From positions 3,348,001-3,412,000 of the forward strand of contig NZ_CP114288.1 of assembly GCF_027111335.1 (NCBI RefSeq): a stretch of DNA of 64,000 nucleotides. Direction: 5' to 3'. The notes beneath the pieces were generated by a model. It did not search any database. It saw nothing but the letters and a program-made list of their open reading frames with translations, and was not told the origin of the DNA. Origin of the DNA: Flavobacterium aquiphilum (GTDB lineage: Bacteria; Bacteroidota; Bacteroidia; Flavobacteriales; Flavobacteriaceae). Shown here in pieces: positions 8,885 through 19,793 of this stretch (positions within the stretch are counted from its first letter, which is position 1; each line of letters starts with the position of its first letter). A program made the translations under genes and the position numbers.

Positions 8885-10621
8885 CTACCATCCCTTATTT
8901 TGCAGTAAAGCATTAAACTTAAGCGTTTCTGAGTACGGAATTGGCCCAAATTTCATATAATCTTTATAAAGTCTGCTTTCAACAGTAATTCTCTGATGAA
9001 CACCTCCTTGGATCTTATCCCCATCGGCTGAGACATTTAAATTTGAATTCCATCTTCGTAAATCCCAAAATCTGAATCCTTCAAAACATAACTCCAAACG
9101 GCGCTCATTTCTAATTAGGTTACGCATTTCCGTTTTATCAGCTTTAATCGATTCTAGGTAAGGATCAGGCTGTATTATTCCGGCTCTTTTTCTTAAAGCC
9201 TTAATAACATCATAGGCAGAAAATCCTATCGTTCCTGTTGCTGTTGGTCCCCAAGCCTCATTTGCAGCTTCCGCATAAATAAGATACAATTCTGTATATC
9301 TCATACGTGGTTTATAATGTCTCTGATTATTAATTGAAGTTGGATTTAAATTCACATCCTGTCTCAATAATTTTCTCATATAGTAGCCCGTACGGGTTGA
9401 AGTACCTACTTTGTTTAATGCATCATTTGTAGTACCATCACTAGCTGTAGTAATTACAGAATTGCTCACTCCTGCAGTTGATTGGTTTACTAAAATAAAT
9501 TTTTTCAAACGAGGATCACGGTTATCATAAGGCTTTGTTGGATCATAATTACTACCAACAGCACTAATAGGGTAACCATTTGCCATTGGGAAAGCATCAA
9601 CTAAATTTTGAGTTGGATTGACACGCCCATTTCCAAAAAGAGTTGGAGGAAAATTATCCTTTTCTAAACTATTACTATCACCAATGTCGCCTCTCCAAAG
9701 AACTTCAGGAGGGTTTATTCCTGCACCTAAACCGCTTAACTCAGTAACATCACTATACCAATTCAATCCGTTAGGAGCTATCCCGGAAACTCCACCATTT
9801 AGCTTAAGCAATTCTCCCGCATATTTGGCAGCATCCTCCCAAGTTGTTGTATTTCCAGCGCTGAAAGCAGGACTCGCTGCTAATAAGGCCGCTTGTGCCC
9901 TTACCACTTGTGCAATTCTGGAAGACATTCTTTGTCTCGCATATTGACCAAAAACACGATTATAATCGCTTAAATTATCGTAACCTGGAGGCAATGTTGT
10001 AGCATCTTCAAAATCTAATGGCAGTAATTCAGTAGCTTTTTTTACATCACTGTACAATTGTTTCATACAATCTTCAAAAGAGGAACGCGCCACATTGAAA
10101 TTTGAATTTGCAGTTTCTGGCTCCAATAATACCGGAACTCCTAATAACTGATCATTAGTCGCTGTACCTGCATGAGCTTGCAATAAATAATACATATATA
10201 AAGCTCTTAGTCCATAAGCTTCTCCCATCAAACGATCTCTAAATAAAAGACTTACTTTTTCATCTTTTGCCCATTTCACTTTACCGGCTTCTGAAAGAAA
10301 AATATTCAAATACTGGATGGCTGATCTTGAATTTGACCATTGATCTAATGGATTAAAATTTGAAGTCCACTGACCTGTCGCTATCTTAAGGTAACTGCTT
10401 GTTATATTATTTGTTACAGCATCATCTGTTGCCACATCATTAAATGACCAGCTATTTCCAGGCAGTCTTGTATAAGCATTAAGAAGAATTCCCTGTGCAT
10501 ATTCTGCTTCTGCATACATATCGTCAAGCCCTCTATTGTTTTCAATTGCCGGATCAATCAAATCATCACAACCACAAAAAACAAACAGAGCGGATATAAA
10601 AATTAATATTTTTATTTTCAT
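8885..10621 (-). CDS. xusD: SusD-family starch/xylan-binding outer-membrane lipoprotein (second of tandem pair)
   Basis: A 578-aa SusD/RagB protein. The leader MKIKILIFISALFVFCGC gives an acylated Cys18, and the N-terminal TPR-like segment is followed by the typical C-terminal section RMRYTELYLIYAEAANEAWG, then NLIRNERRLELCFEGFRFWDLRRW. It caps the SusC barrel encoded 30 bp upstream and should bind xylo-oligosaccharides for uptake. It matches XusD in the xus gene order. Confidence 0.93.
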   Translation of the reverse strand: MKIKILIFISALFVFCGCDDLIDPAIENNRGLDDMYAEAEYAQGILLNAYTRLPGNSWSFNDVATDDAVTNNITSSYLKIATGQWTSNFNPLDQWSNSRSAIQYLNIFLSEAGKVKWAKDEKVSLLFRDRLMGEAYGLRALYMYYLLQAHAGTATNDQLLGVPVLLEPETANSNFNVARSSFEDCMKQLYSDVKKATELLPLDFEDATTLPPGYDNLSDYNRVFGQYARQRMSSRIAQVVRAQAALLAASPAFSAGNTTTWEDAAKYAGELLKLNGGVSGIAPNGLNWYSDVTELSGLGAGINPPEVLWRGDIGDSNSLEKDNFPPTLFGNGRVNPTQNLVDAFPMANGYPISAVGSNYDPTKPYDNRDPRLKKFILVNQSTAGVSNSVITTASDGTTNDALNKVGTSTRTGYYMRKLLRQDVNLNPTSINNQRHYKPRMRYTELYLIYAEAANEAWGPTATGTIGFSAYDVIKALRKRAGIIQPDPYLESIKADKTEMRNLIRNERRLELCFEGFRFWDLRRWNSNLNVSADGDKIQGGVHQRITVESRLYKDYMKFGPIPYSETLKFNALLQNKGW

Positions 10622-10651
10622 AATAATTAAATTAAAGTGTGTGTTTTAAAT

Positions 10652-13600
10652 TTAAAATAATGCTTTAACACCAAGATTATAATATCTGGTTTGTGGTGCA
10701 CTTCCGACTGTTAATTCCATAACATCTCTGTTCTGAGATATAGTTAACAGATTAGATCCAAGTGCATAAACACTAAGTCCATTAAAAAAAGTTTTTTGAA
10801 GCATCTTTTTTGGAAAGTCATAGGTAAGCTGTACTTTAGAAAGATTTACCCTGTCTGTACTATACATCCAAAAATCTGACGAACGGAAATTATTATCACT
10901 ACTTAATGAAGTTAACCTTGGATAAGTTGCTGTTTCTTTAGTCTCTTCTGTCCAGCTGTCACGTACGTTAATTGAATACTTGTCTTCACCGTCCATCCAG
11001 AAATAAGAGCTGTTTTTCATAGCATAACCACCTGTTTGTCCTGTGAAAATTGTAAAGAATGTAAAATTATTCCACTTAGCAGTAAAATTAACTCCAAATG
11101 TAAACGGAGCTCCGTTCCACCCAGCTTTACCCAGATAGATTTCGTCTTTATTGTCGATAATACCATCACCATTCTGATCTATATATTTAATATCTCCTGG
11201 CTTAACCTGCCCAAAAGTTTGAGAAGGTGAATTAGCAATATCTAGTGCATTCATAAAGAAACCATCACTTTTAAGACCCCAAAGTGCATCTAATGGTTTT
11301 CCTTGTCTGTTTTGATAACTGTCATCGTACAATTCGGCTCTCTTTGTTGCTTCAGTATCTACATAAGTACCTGTAAATCCAAGTGCTAAATCAACATTGC
11401 CAACTTTTTTATTAAATCTTAAATCAAAATCAAAACCTATGCGCTTATCATCATTATAATTAATATAGGGCAGGAATGAAGTATTAGGGAAACCAGTAAC
11501 GAAATAATTTGGATACAAAGTTGAAGGCTGAATAATATTACCTGTCACTTCATTAACAAAAAAGTTAGTGTTTAAAGTTATAAAGTTCTTAAAGAAAGCT
11601 CCTTCTAATCCAACATTCAGCTCATTTCTCTTTGAAAAACCTAAATCCAAATTTTCACCTCTTCTGGCATCTGTACTTCTGTTAAGAGCACCATCTCTCC
11701 AGCTGAACCACTGTCCGTCTGTCTGACTATATATGCTTTCGTATAGGAAATAATTAGACACATCTAGATCTGTATTTAAAACACCTCCTGATACACTTAA
11801 TTTTAAATTATTAACAGCAGTCACGTCTTTCATAAAATCTTCTTCAGATAATTTCCATCCCAAAGTCATTGTAGGCGAAAATCCTTCACGGTTACCTTCT
11901 GCAAATTTTGCTGAATGCACAAATGCACCATTAAATTCTGCATAGTATTTCTGGTTGAAATTATAAGATAAATTCAAACCTAAATTAGCATTGCTTGTTT
12001 TATGATAAACACCAGATAGACTTTGTTGAAATCCTGAACCAATAAGCATTGCTGATAAATTATGCTGTTCATTTATTTTTTTTACATAATTAAACTGTCC
12101 GGAAAATGCAACCGTTTGAGAAAGGGAGCTTCCACTGATGTTCTCAATACCAGTTTTTGAATCTTTTCCATACTTCGTCAACGAAGTAATCTGGTCTATA
12201 CCTGCATAGTTATTCCAAGATGCTTCATAAGTTGCATAACTGTTATTATAAGCTTGATTATACGAATTAGAATAATCAACTGCAAAATCTGTGTGAAATG
12301 TCAGTCCATCGATAACATCGCCTAACTTAACATTAATGCCAGTATTAAACTGGAACTGACGGCTTGTAAAAGTGTTGTGACCTCCGGCGTATATAGATGC
12401 GAAAGGATTAGTAGGATTAAGTTGTGTACCGCCTAATAAATATTGCCCATCAACTATATAATTACTATTTTTTACAAGAGCCATTGATGCAGCATCACTT
12501 GGTTCAATCATGTTGATCGGTACTAATGGACTATATAAATAAGGTCGCAGAGTAGCAGCGCTACCCCAGTAATCTGCATTTACTCTTCTGGAATTACTAT
12601 AAATAGCATTTGCCCCAATTGTTGCTGAAAAGCGGTCATTAATTTGAAGATCAACATTTCCTCTAACATTAAATCTATTATTGTTATTTTTTTCCGCCTC
12701 TCCAAAACTTTGTAAAGGATCTTGCTGAGACGAAAAATTAACAACAGTATAATATCGTGCCGATTTATTTCCTCCTGTTATCTCAACATTTGCATCATAA
12801 TTAAAATAAAACTCCTTAACGTATTTTGGTGAATAATAATTAACATCAGCATATCTGTATGGATTTTTACCTGATGCATAATTATAAATAGTTTCATCAG
12901 AATATGTTGGATCTAAACCATCATTAACACGGGCTTGATTATAATAATGCATATATTCGGCAGAACCTAAATATTTTGGAAGGCTCTTAGGAACAAATAC
13001 TCCATTATCAAATCTTGTCGTAATTTGCTGTTTTTGTACTTTCCCTTTTTTCGTTGTAATATAAATTACCCCTTTTGCAGCACGGCTCCCATAAAGTGCA
13101 ACCGCAGAAACTCCTTTTAGGAAAGTGATTTGTTCAACTTCAGTAGATATTACTGTACTGGCATCACGGGGAACACCATCAACTAAAACTAAATACCCAC
13201 TCATTCCCCAGATATTGCCATTATTACTTCCATTATATCCTCCGACAAAAGCCTGCACTCCATCTAGACTATAAGTTGTATAGTTTTTCTCTAATATTTC
13301 AGGTTGATTTATGAAAGAAATACCTCCTATTAAATCCCTGCTTTCTTCTTTCTTGAAAGCAACCTGAACCAAATTTGAATTCTCTTTGTTTAAATTGATG
13401 TCATCTATACCTGTTGTTGCTTTTATTACAAGCGTAGTATAACCAGCAGCCCTAAACTCTAAATCTGTATTTGTTGTTACATTTATTGAGTAGCTCCCGG
13501 TCTTGTCAGTAACTATTGAAATATTATCTTTTTTACTGACAATAGCTGCATTCTCAAGTGGTTTTCCTTCTGCTCCCATAACAATTCCGGACAAAAATAT

Positions 13601-13687
13601 TTTCTGATCAATTTGAGCGAAAATATCGACAGATGAGAAAGCAAATAGCACAAAACATAACACTATTTTAAGTTGTATATATCTCAT
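10652..13687 (-). CDS. xusC: SusC-family TonB-dependent transporter (second of tandem pair)
   Basis: A 1011-aa outer-membrane transporter: signal peptide (MRYIQLKIVLCFVLFAFSSV, cut after IFAQ), a carboxypeptidase-regulatory-like domain at about 30-105, a plug with VLVDGVPRD and YGSRAAKGVIYITTKKG, and a 22-strand barrel ending in the aromatic-rich VKALF. Unlike the other two SusC proteins of this window, no DEVIVVGYG-type TonB-box stretch is seen before the plug. It is transcribed 44 bp after the first SusD and 30 bp before its own SusD. In xus clusters the two SusC proteins are non-identical, as here. Confidence 0.93.
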   Translation of the reverse strand: MRYIQLKIVLCFVLFAFSSVDIFAQIDQKIFLSGIVMGAEGKPLENAAIVSKKDNISIVTDKTGSYSINVTTNTDLEFRAAGYTTLVIKATTGIDDINLNKENSNLVQVAFKKEESRDLIGGISFINQPEILEKNYTTYSLDGVQAFVGGYNGSNNGNIWGMSGYLVLVDGVPRDASTVISTEVEQITFLKGVSAVALYGSRAAKGVIYITTKKGKVQKQQITTRFDNGVFVPKSLPKYLGSAEYMHYYNQARVNDGLDPTYSDETIYNYASGKNPYRYADVNYYSPKYVKEFYFNYDANVEITGGNKSARYYTVVNFSSQQDPLQSFGEAEKNNNNRFNVRGNVDLQINDRFSATIGANAIYSNSRRVNADYWGSAATLRPYLYSPLVPINMIEPSDAASMALVKNSNYIVDGQYLLGGTQLNPTNPFASIYAGGHNTFTSRQFQFNTGINVKLGDVIDGLTFHTDFAVDYSNSYNQAYNNSYATYEASWNNYAGIDQITSLTKYGKDSKTGIENISGSSLSQTVAFSGQFNYVKKINEQHNLSAMLIGSGFQQSLSGVYHKTSNANLGLNLSYNFNQKYYAEFNGAFVHSAKFAEGNREGFSPTMTLGWKLSEEDFMKDVTAVNNLKLSVSGGVLNTDLDVSNYFLYESIYSQTDGQWFSWRDGALNRSTDARRGENLDLGFSKRNELNVGLEGAFFKNFITLNTNFFVNEVTGNIIQPSTLYPNYFVTGFPNTSFLPYINYNDDKRIGFDFDLRFNKKVGNVDLALGFTGTYVDTEATKRAELYDDSYQNRQGKPLDALWGLKSDGFFMNALDIANSPSQTFGQVKPGDIKYIDQNGDGIIDNKDEIYLGKAGWNGAPFTFGVNFTAKWNNFTFFTIFTGQTGGYAMKNSSYFWMDGEDKYSINVRDSWTEETKETATYPRLTSLSSDNNFRSSDFWMYSTDRVNLSKVQLTYDFPKKMLQKTFFNGLSVYALGSNLLTISQNRDVMELTVGSAPQTRYYNLGVKALF

Positions 13688-13731
13688 TATTCTATAATTT
13701 TATTTTTAAATTTTTAAAAAAATCATTTTTA

Positions 13732-15621
13732 TTACCATCCAGGATTTTGTGAAAATTCCAAATACATATTTACATCTGCATTTTTTAACGGAAGCCAATA
13801 ATGCTTTTCGCTAAAATTTCTCTCCAAAATCACTTCCTCACGGATATTAATGACTCTATTTTCACTTGGTTTTGTTGCATCAAATGTAGAAGCACGATCA
13901 AATTCTATAGATTTTTTAATAGTATATGGTTTTTGAATGAACAGTAACCAACGGCGTAAATCATTAAAACGGTGTCCTTCAAAACTCAACTCCACAGCAC
14001 GTTCACGTCTAACTTCGCTCATAAAAGAATCCAATGAACCTAAGTAGTCTGCGGCTACGTGTCCAACTCCGGCTCTGTCACGAATTACATTTATAGCATC
14101 TACGGCAGTTACTGAATATTTTGGATCTTTTCCTGTAGCTGAACCGTAACCCTGAGCGGCCGCTTCAGCATACATTATATAGATATCAGACAAACGCATC
14201 CAAGGAAGGTGAATATTTAAATTGTTGCCATAGTCAAATCCACCATCAAACTTATTGGCACTTCTTGGAATAAACTTATAAAGCAAATAACCCGTTCTGC
14301 TTCCTGTACTTATGTTTCGGTAACTGCCGTTTGTATATAAGTTTGCATAACGATTGCTTTCTTCAGCAGCCGGAATAGTACCCGAAACGCATTTTACACC
14401 ATCATATACAATATCATTGTAAAAACGAGGATCACGGCCTTTCCAAGGATATCTTGGATCATATCCTGAATCTGGATCAGCCTGAGTTATGTCTTTAATT
14501 GGTTTTCCATTTGCCATTCCGTAATTATCTACATAATTAGCAGTAGGAAGAAATTTCACATCCCCGTCACATATTTGAGGTGCTGGCTGATACTGTTTAG
14601 AAGTCCCCCAGTTGGAACCGTTTGCTCCCCAGTAAGGTCCTCTAAAAATAGCTTCAGTACCTCCTGGCATTTTCCAGTTACTTCCGGTAGTATAAAAATT
14701 ATCACTATATTTTGTAAACGGCATTAATTTATACTGAGAAGTACCACTTTCTGTAATATTCAATAATTCTGCAAAAGCTGCAGCGGCTTTTTTACAATAC
14801 TCCGCATTATAAGTAGCATTTCCTGTAGATACTTTATTCATCAACGGACTTCCTGCCCATAGATAATTTTTACCTAAATATCCCAGAGCCATTATTTTAT
14901 TGATACGAAGCTCATTCTTTCCTAATGTTCTTTTTCCTGTAGTTGTATTGTCCCAATTAACAGGAAGTAAGTCAGCTGCTGCTCTGAAATCACTAGCCGC
15001 TTTATCAGCACACTCCTGATAACTAAGTCTTGGCAATCTAAGCGGTTGATCACTAGGAAGCACCTCATCAATATAAGGAAGACCTCCAAAATACTGCATA
15101 AACTCGAAATGAAACCATCCTCTAAAAAACAACAATTGTCCTTTGATTAAATCTTTTTCTTCTTGAGTATATTCGGTCATTTTATCAATATTGGCAAGAC
15201 CAATATTGGCTTTACGAATGCCCGCCCAGCCTAATGTCCACAAATCCTTATGCATACGATCATTATCCGTACTGACAGTGTTTCTGTTCATCCAGCCTGC
15301 CTGCCATCCGTCATACTCTTTTTGCCAGCCCCAAAAATCTCCTTTATCGATCTTACATATAAAGTGAAAATCACGAGCAGTTGATTGAATTTCGTCTTCT
15401 CCCCAATTCCATGAATTTGTCCAATATCCATTGGTAAAATCCGGAATGCTTTGATACAATTCCTCTGTGAATCCCTGAAAATTTTCAAAATTTTTGAAAG
15501 CCTCTTCGGGTGCTATATCTGACTCTGGAGATTTTTCTAGATAATCATTACAGGATCCTGAAAGTAAAAGTAAGCCTACAATTAAGCTGTACTGCGCTAT
15601 TATTTTAATATAATTCTTCAT
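13732..15621 (-). CDS. xusB: SusD-family outer-membrane lipoprotein (first of tandem pair)
   Basis: A 629-aa SusD/RagB lipoprotein with leader MKNYIKIIAQYSLIVGLLLL and a Cys at residue 24. It shows the family hallmarks WMRLSDIYIMYAEAAAQGYG, VRRERAVELSFEGHRFNDLRRW and a C-terminal LEFSQNPGW. It follows the large SusC by 10 bp and is the partner lid of that transporter, corresponding to XusB. It is clearly different from the 578-aa SusD downstream, so the two pairs probably bind different xylan fragments. Confidence 0.93.
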   Translation of the reverse strand: MKNYIKIIAQYSLIVGLLLLSGSCNDYLEKSPESDIAPEEAFKNFENFQGFTEELYQSIPDFTNGYWTNSWNWGEDEIQSTARDFHFICKIDKGDFWGWQKEYDGWQAGWMNRNTVSTDNDRMHKDLWTLGWAGIRKANIGLANIDKMTEYTQEEKDLIKGQLLFFRGWFHFEFMQYFGGLPYIDEVLPSDQPLRLPRLSYQECADKAASDFRAAADLLPVNWDNTTTGKRTLGKNELRINKIMALGYLGKNYLWAGSPLMNKVSTGNATYNAEYCKKAAAAFAELLNITESGTSQYKLMPFTKYSDNFYTTGSNWKMPGGTEAIFRGPYWGANGSNWGTSKQYQPAPQICDGDVKFLPTANYVDNYGMANGKPIKDITQADPDSGYDPRYPWKGRDPRFYNDIVYDGVKCVSGTIPAAEESNRYANLYTNGSYRNISTGSRTGYLLYKFIPRSANKFDGGFDYGNNLNIHLPWMRLSDIYIMYAEAAAQGYGSATGKDPKYSVTAVDAINVIRDRAGVGHVAADYLGSLDSFMSEVRRERAVELSFEGHRFNDLRRWLLFIQKPYTIKKSIEFDRASTFDATKPSENRVINIREEVILERNFSEKHYWLPLKNADVNMYLEFSQNPGW

Positions 15622-15631
15622 AGTTGTAATT

Positions 15632-18600
15632 TTAGAATATAATGTTAGCCCCCAAATTGAACCTTTTTACAGTTGGATAAGCACCTTGTGATGCCCAACC
15701 CGTTCCAGCATAATTTGCTTCTCTATCATCGGGCATATTAGACCATAAAAACAAATTATTTCCATTTAAATAAAATCGAATGCTTTGGAGTCCCGACGAT
15801 TTTATCCAATTCGCTTTTTTGTCGAAAGTATAAGCAATCTCAGCATTTTTCAGACGGAGGTAGGATCCGTCATACATGTATCTGCTTCCGTTGTTATATT
15901 CACTGGCTGTTGCAAGCCATCTTGGAACTGGCTGATCTGCATTCGTATCATCTTTTGACCAATAAAATCCTTGATCATATACAACATGGTTTTGACCTGA
16001 TAAACTGGTAAGAACAACTTGTCTGGTAACATTATTTACACCATAAAACTGTACAAACGCACTGAAACCTTTCCAATTAACACCAACGGTATTATTATAA
16101 GTGTTTTGTGGGGTACCTGTGTAGCCAAAAGGTATGTTATCTTTAGAATCAATAACCCCGTCACCATTATAATCTAAGATGTTATAATTACCGGGAAGTT
16201 TTGCCGCATCATTTGTGCTATGAACAGTACTGGCATATAACTCATCCCAAGTATTGTAGTACCCCTGACTTACATACGAATGCGCCTGACCGATTGAATA
16301 TCCTTCACTTTTTTGATAATCAGGCAGTAATTCAGGATTATCTGCGCTTATAATTTTATTCTTGGCATGAGTGAAATTAGTTGTCCACCATAAATTCAAA
16401 CCATTCCCAAAAGTATGACTGAACTTTAATTCTAATTCGTAGCCTTTATTTTTAACTTCACCTAAATTGGCAACAGGTGCTACTGCACCGTAGTAAGACG
16501 GTATTGCTCTGCTGGAACCACTCAATAAAATATCGGTACGATCTTCTTGATAATAATCAAAAGTACCTGTAACAAATCCTTTAAAGAAAGAAAAATCAGC
16601 ACCTATGTCACTTTTCTTTGCTTTCTCCCAGTGTACATCTTCATTACCAACAGTTGCTTGTTTATACCAAGTATAAGGACTTGCCTCTGCAGCCTCCCCA
16701 GTTGTTCCTAAAACCGAATTACCACCGTATGCCCATTGGGATTGATAGAGAAATCTTCCATTAATATTATCATCACCAATCTCTCCATACGTAGCTCTAA
16801 TCTTTAATAAATCAAGGAATGATTCCGTACTCTTCATGAAATTTTCTTTGGAAACAATCCAGCTTAAACCACCAGAAGAGAAAAATGCAAAACGATTCTC
16901 CTTGCTAAACTTTTCAGATCCATTGTAGGCGCCATTATATTCTATAAAATATTTATCGGCATAATTATATGTAGTACGGAATACCCAGTCTTCTCTATAA
17001 TGAGGAATCTCGCTTCCCATAGCCTGCTGATCCCTACTAAAAAGTCCCAGTGCTGTTATATGATGATTATCGGCAATTTTTGTTTGATAATTTAACTGTA
17101 ACTGATAAAAAAGTTTACGATAAGTTGAATAATCTCTTACTGATCCTCCGGTAGTACTCCATTTTACACCTTCCTGAAAATCAAACCTGTTATTAGAATC
17201 ATAAGTTTTGCTGAAAAGAGCCACGCCAGTAGCTGGATCAATATACTTTTGTTGTACATCATTATATAAATCAGTTATACCTCTATCCCCTTCTACAAAT
17301 GAATTATCTAAGGCAACCATTCCTTTAAAGCTTAGCCCTTTTACCCATTTGTCAAAACTTTGTTCAAGTGTAAAATCTGTGTTAAGTCTTGTTGTAGTCA
17401 CATATTGAATACCGCTTATCGCAAGATTCCTTACAGAGTTTGATGCTTTCCCTTGATTTGGTGCATAATAGCCCCAGGAACCATCCTCATAATAAGGCAG
17501 GAAAACATCCGGAGCAGTTGAATATGCTGCATCCCACATAGTATATTCGCCCCCGGAAGCTCCCCAAGGACTTTTCTTGATACCACGAGAACCGGCCAAA
17601 CCTACTTTGAATACTGTACTAGGAGTAACTTGATAATCTAAATTACTTCTAACATTCAGACGGTTAAACCCATACCCTGGGTCATATCCTCTATTGTTAT
17701 TATATTTTTTAAACATATCCCCTTCACTTAAAAAATCAGCGGTTGCAAAATATTTTACCGCTTTGGTTCCTCCGCTTACGTTTAAACTCGCATTATAAGA
17801 CATCGCATAGTCATTAAATAAAGCATGCTGCCAATCTACGTTAGGATAGCGCTCAGATTCTTGTACATTTGCTGGATATCTATACTTATTAATAATAGCC
17901 TGTGGGACATAATCAGCCCAGCTAGATGGACTTAATGCCAGCTCGTTTTCGATGACACTGTTTTTAACCATTAATCCGTCATAGGAATCTAGCTTAGCTG
18001 GCAATTTAGAAAGGGTTTTCACGGTAGTATTGAAAGTAGTTCTTATCAGTGCTTTACCAGATTGACCTCGTTTAGTTGTTATAAGTATTACTCCATTTGC
18101 TCCTCTCACTCCATAAACCGCAGTAGCCGATGCATCTTTTAATACCGAAACAGATTCTACCGAACTAATCTCAACACTATTTATTGGTCTCTCTACACCG
18201 TCAACCAGAATAAGAGGTTGTGCATTATTCCATGTACTTGCACCACGTATAAAAAGCTGTGGATCTTCCTCTCCTGGCATTCCTGAACTGGCCGAAGTTA
18301 TCAAACCAGGTACATTACCTGTCAATGCCGCACCAATACTTTGAACACCTCCTGCTCTCTCAAGAACTTTACCGGAAACCTGAGTAATTGCAGCTACTAA
18401 ACTTGCTTTTTTCTGTTTCCCATACCCAACTACAATAACCTCATCTAAGGTTGTTTTTTCAGGTGTTAGTACTACGTTAATTTCGGTGTTACTGCCTACT
18501 TGTCTTTCAACAGTTTTAAAGCCAACAAAGCTGAATACCAAAACGGCGTCTGACGGCACACTAATTTTATACCTTCCATCAAAATCGGTGGTAACACTTA

Positions 18601-18835
18601 ATTTGGTATTGCCTTTTACTGTAATTGTTGTTCCTGGCACACCATGGCCGTCTTCTGACGATGTTACCCTTCCAGTAACTGTGATTTGCTGTTCGATGTT
18701 ACTGTTTACAACATATTTTGAACCAGAGAAGTCATTCTCTGCAGCAGATAGTTGCGTGATAAACAAAAACTGAAACAAAACTCCTAAAGGCAGATACTTA
18801 GCTCCGTTTAGAATTTTAGATAATTTTATTTTCAT
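15632..18835 (-). CDS. xusA: SusC-family TonB-dependent transporter (first gene of the xus operon)
   Basis: A 1067-aa outer-membrane transporter. Residues 1-31 are a long signal peptide; residues 50-125 form the carboxypeptidase-regulatory-like domain; the TonB-box-like TLDEVIVVGYG lies at 129-139; then come the plug (ILVDGVERPI, VYGVRGANGVILITTKRG) and the barrel, ending NLGANIIF. It is the first gene after the strong predicted promoter at 19463-19550, with an unusually long leader of about 620 nt. It corresponds to XusA in order and size class. Confidence 0.94.
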   Translation of the reverse strand: MKIKLSKILNGAKYLPLGVLFQFLFITQLSAAENDFSGSKYVVNSNIEQQITVTGRVTSSEDGHGVPGTTITVKGNTKLSVTTDFDGRYKISVPSDAVLVFSFVGFKTVERQVGSNTEINVVLTPEKTTLDEVIVVGYGKQKKASLVAAITQVSGKVLERAGGVQSIGAALTGNVPGLITSASSGMPGEEDPQLFIRGASTWNNAQPLILVDGVERPINSVEISSVESVSVLKDASATAVYGVRGANGVILITTKRGQSGKALIRTTFNTTVKTLSKLPAKLDSYDGLMVKNSVIENELALSPSSWADYVPQAIINKYRYPANVQESERYPNVDWQHALFNDYAMSYNASLNVSGGTKAVKYFATADFLSEGDMFKKYNNNRGYDPGYGFNRLNVRSNLDYQVTPSTVFKVGLAGSRGIKKSPWGASGGEYTMWDAAYSTAPDVFLPYYEDGSWGYYAPNQGKASNSVRNLAISGIQYVTTTRLNTDFTLEQSFDKWVKGLSFKGMVALDNSFVEGDRGITDLYNDVQQKYIDPATGVALFSKTYDSNNRFDFQEGVKWSTTGGSVRDYSTYRKLFYQLQLNYQTKIADNHHITALGLFSRDQQAMGSEIPHYREDWVFRTTYNYADKYFIEYNGAYNGSEKFSKENRFAFFSSGGLSWIVSKENFMKSTESFLDLLKIRATYGEIGDDNINGRFLYQSQWAYGGNSVLGTTGEAAEASPYTWYKQATVGNEDVHWEKAKKSDIGADFSFFKGFVTGTFDYYQEDRTDILLSGSSRAIPSYYGAVAPVANLGEVKNKGYELELKFSHTFGNGLNLWWTTNFTHAKNKIISADNPELLPDYQKSEGYSIGQAHSYVSQGYYNTWDELYASTVHSTNDAAKLPGNYNILDYNGDGVIDSKDNIPFGYTGTPQNTYNNTVGVNWKGFSAFVQFYGVNNVTRQVVLTSLSGQNHVVYDQGFYWSKDDTNADQPVPRWLATASEYNNGSRYMYDGSYLRLKNAEIAYTFDKKANWIKSSGLQSIRFYLNGNNLFLWSNMPDDREANYAGTGWASQGAYPTVKRFNLGANIIF

Positions 18836-19462
18836 GTTATTTAAATATTTTGAACTTGATCTATACTTTATACTGTTATCAATACTGCGACAAACAGATA
18901 CAGATTTGATTAAACTAATTTTATATTCTTCCCAGCCGAAAATTGATAAGCTTTCATTTTTTATTCAGGCTGATAATTATAATGTCATATTCAAACTTGT
19001 AACTGTTTAAGTAAAATCATTTGAATTTCTGGATGAAAAATTGTCTTGAAAAAGTTGAATACATCAAGACACCAGTTGTTAAGTAAAAGATCATTAAATT
19101 GTTTTTGAATCATAATGCTTTTATAATTCGCATATGATTTAAAAATTAAAGGCCGTTTAAAAGAATCAGCCCTTAAAAAGGTTTTCCGAAAAAATAAAAT
19201 TTTGGTCATAATGGTTAATAAATTCTTGGTTAATTGTTTGGTGTTTTTTTTAATTATAATTTGTTCACTGTAGCATTCGTTTAAAAGTTTAAGTATTTGA
19301 TTCTATTTCTTTATTTTAAAAAAATATTGTTCTAATAAATCAGTCTTTAGAAACAATAGGAATATCGCTCAATATATTTACCCCCGTGATTTAACAATAT
19401 AATTGTGGGATAGGAAAATAAATCCTGAAATATTATCATATCGATAAAAAAATTACAGGATT

Positions 19463-19550
19463 CAAAAGTATTTGTTAAAAACAGATGTCAACTATCTTTA
19501 CGTTACAGATGCTTTACACTACGTTACATAAAGGACAAAAATGTGTTACA
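19463..19550 (-). promoter_or_regulatory. xus operon promoter with TGTAAM direct-repeat operator (site A)
   Basis: On the minus strand there is a perfect -7 box TACTTTTG (19470-19463) with TTGACA about 18 nt upstream. Further upstream are TGTAAM repeats, written on the plus strand as GTTACA 19502-19507, TTTACA 19513-19518, GTTACA 19523-19528 and an extra GTTACA 19545-19550, spaced 11, 10 and 22 bp, so all lie on one helix face. The distance from the -7 box to the first repeat (39 bp) is identical at site B (32437-32502). AraC-type activators bind such phased direct repeats. The regulator is inferred to be the HTCS at 318-4370. Confidence 0.75.
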
Positions 19551-19793
19551 TAGCAAAAAAGAATACCATTTCCCCAGATTTTACAAGAGAAAACGGGTGC
19601 TATTAAAAATGAGAGAGGTAAGACTTGATGCAGATTTTTTATAGATATCTGATTTTTTAAGTAAAAAACATATCTAAAAAGCAGTTCAATTTATCCCAAA
19701 ATCAACATTAGGATTTTATAGTTTTTTTTTATGCAGATTTGCTTCGCCTGTTCGGTGTCGATCGAGGAATGTCATTCAGTAAATGATGTAGTT

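Noticed and set aside
18991..19209. 72-codon minus-strand frame in the xusA leader
   Set aside because: No recognisable domain or signal, lies within a predicted untranslated leader. A leader peptide cannot be excluded but is not supported.
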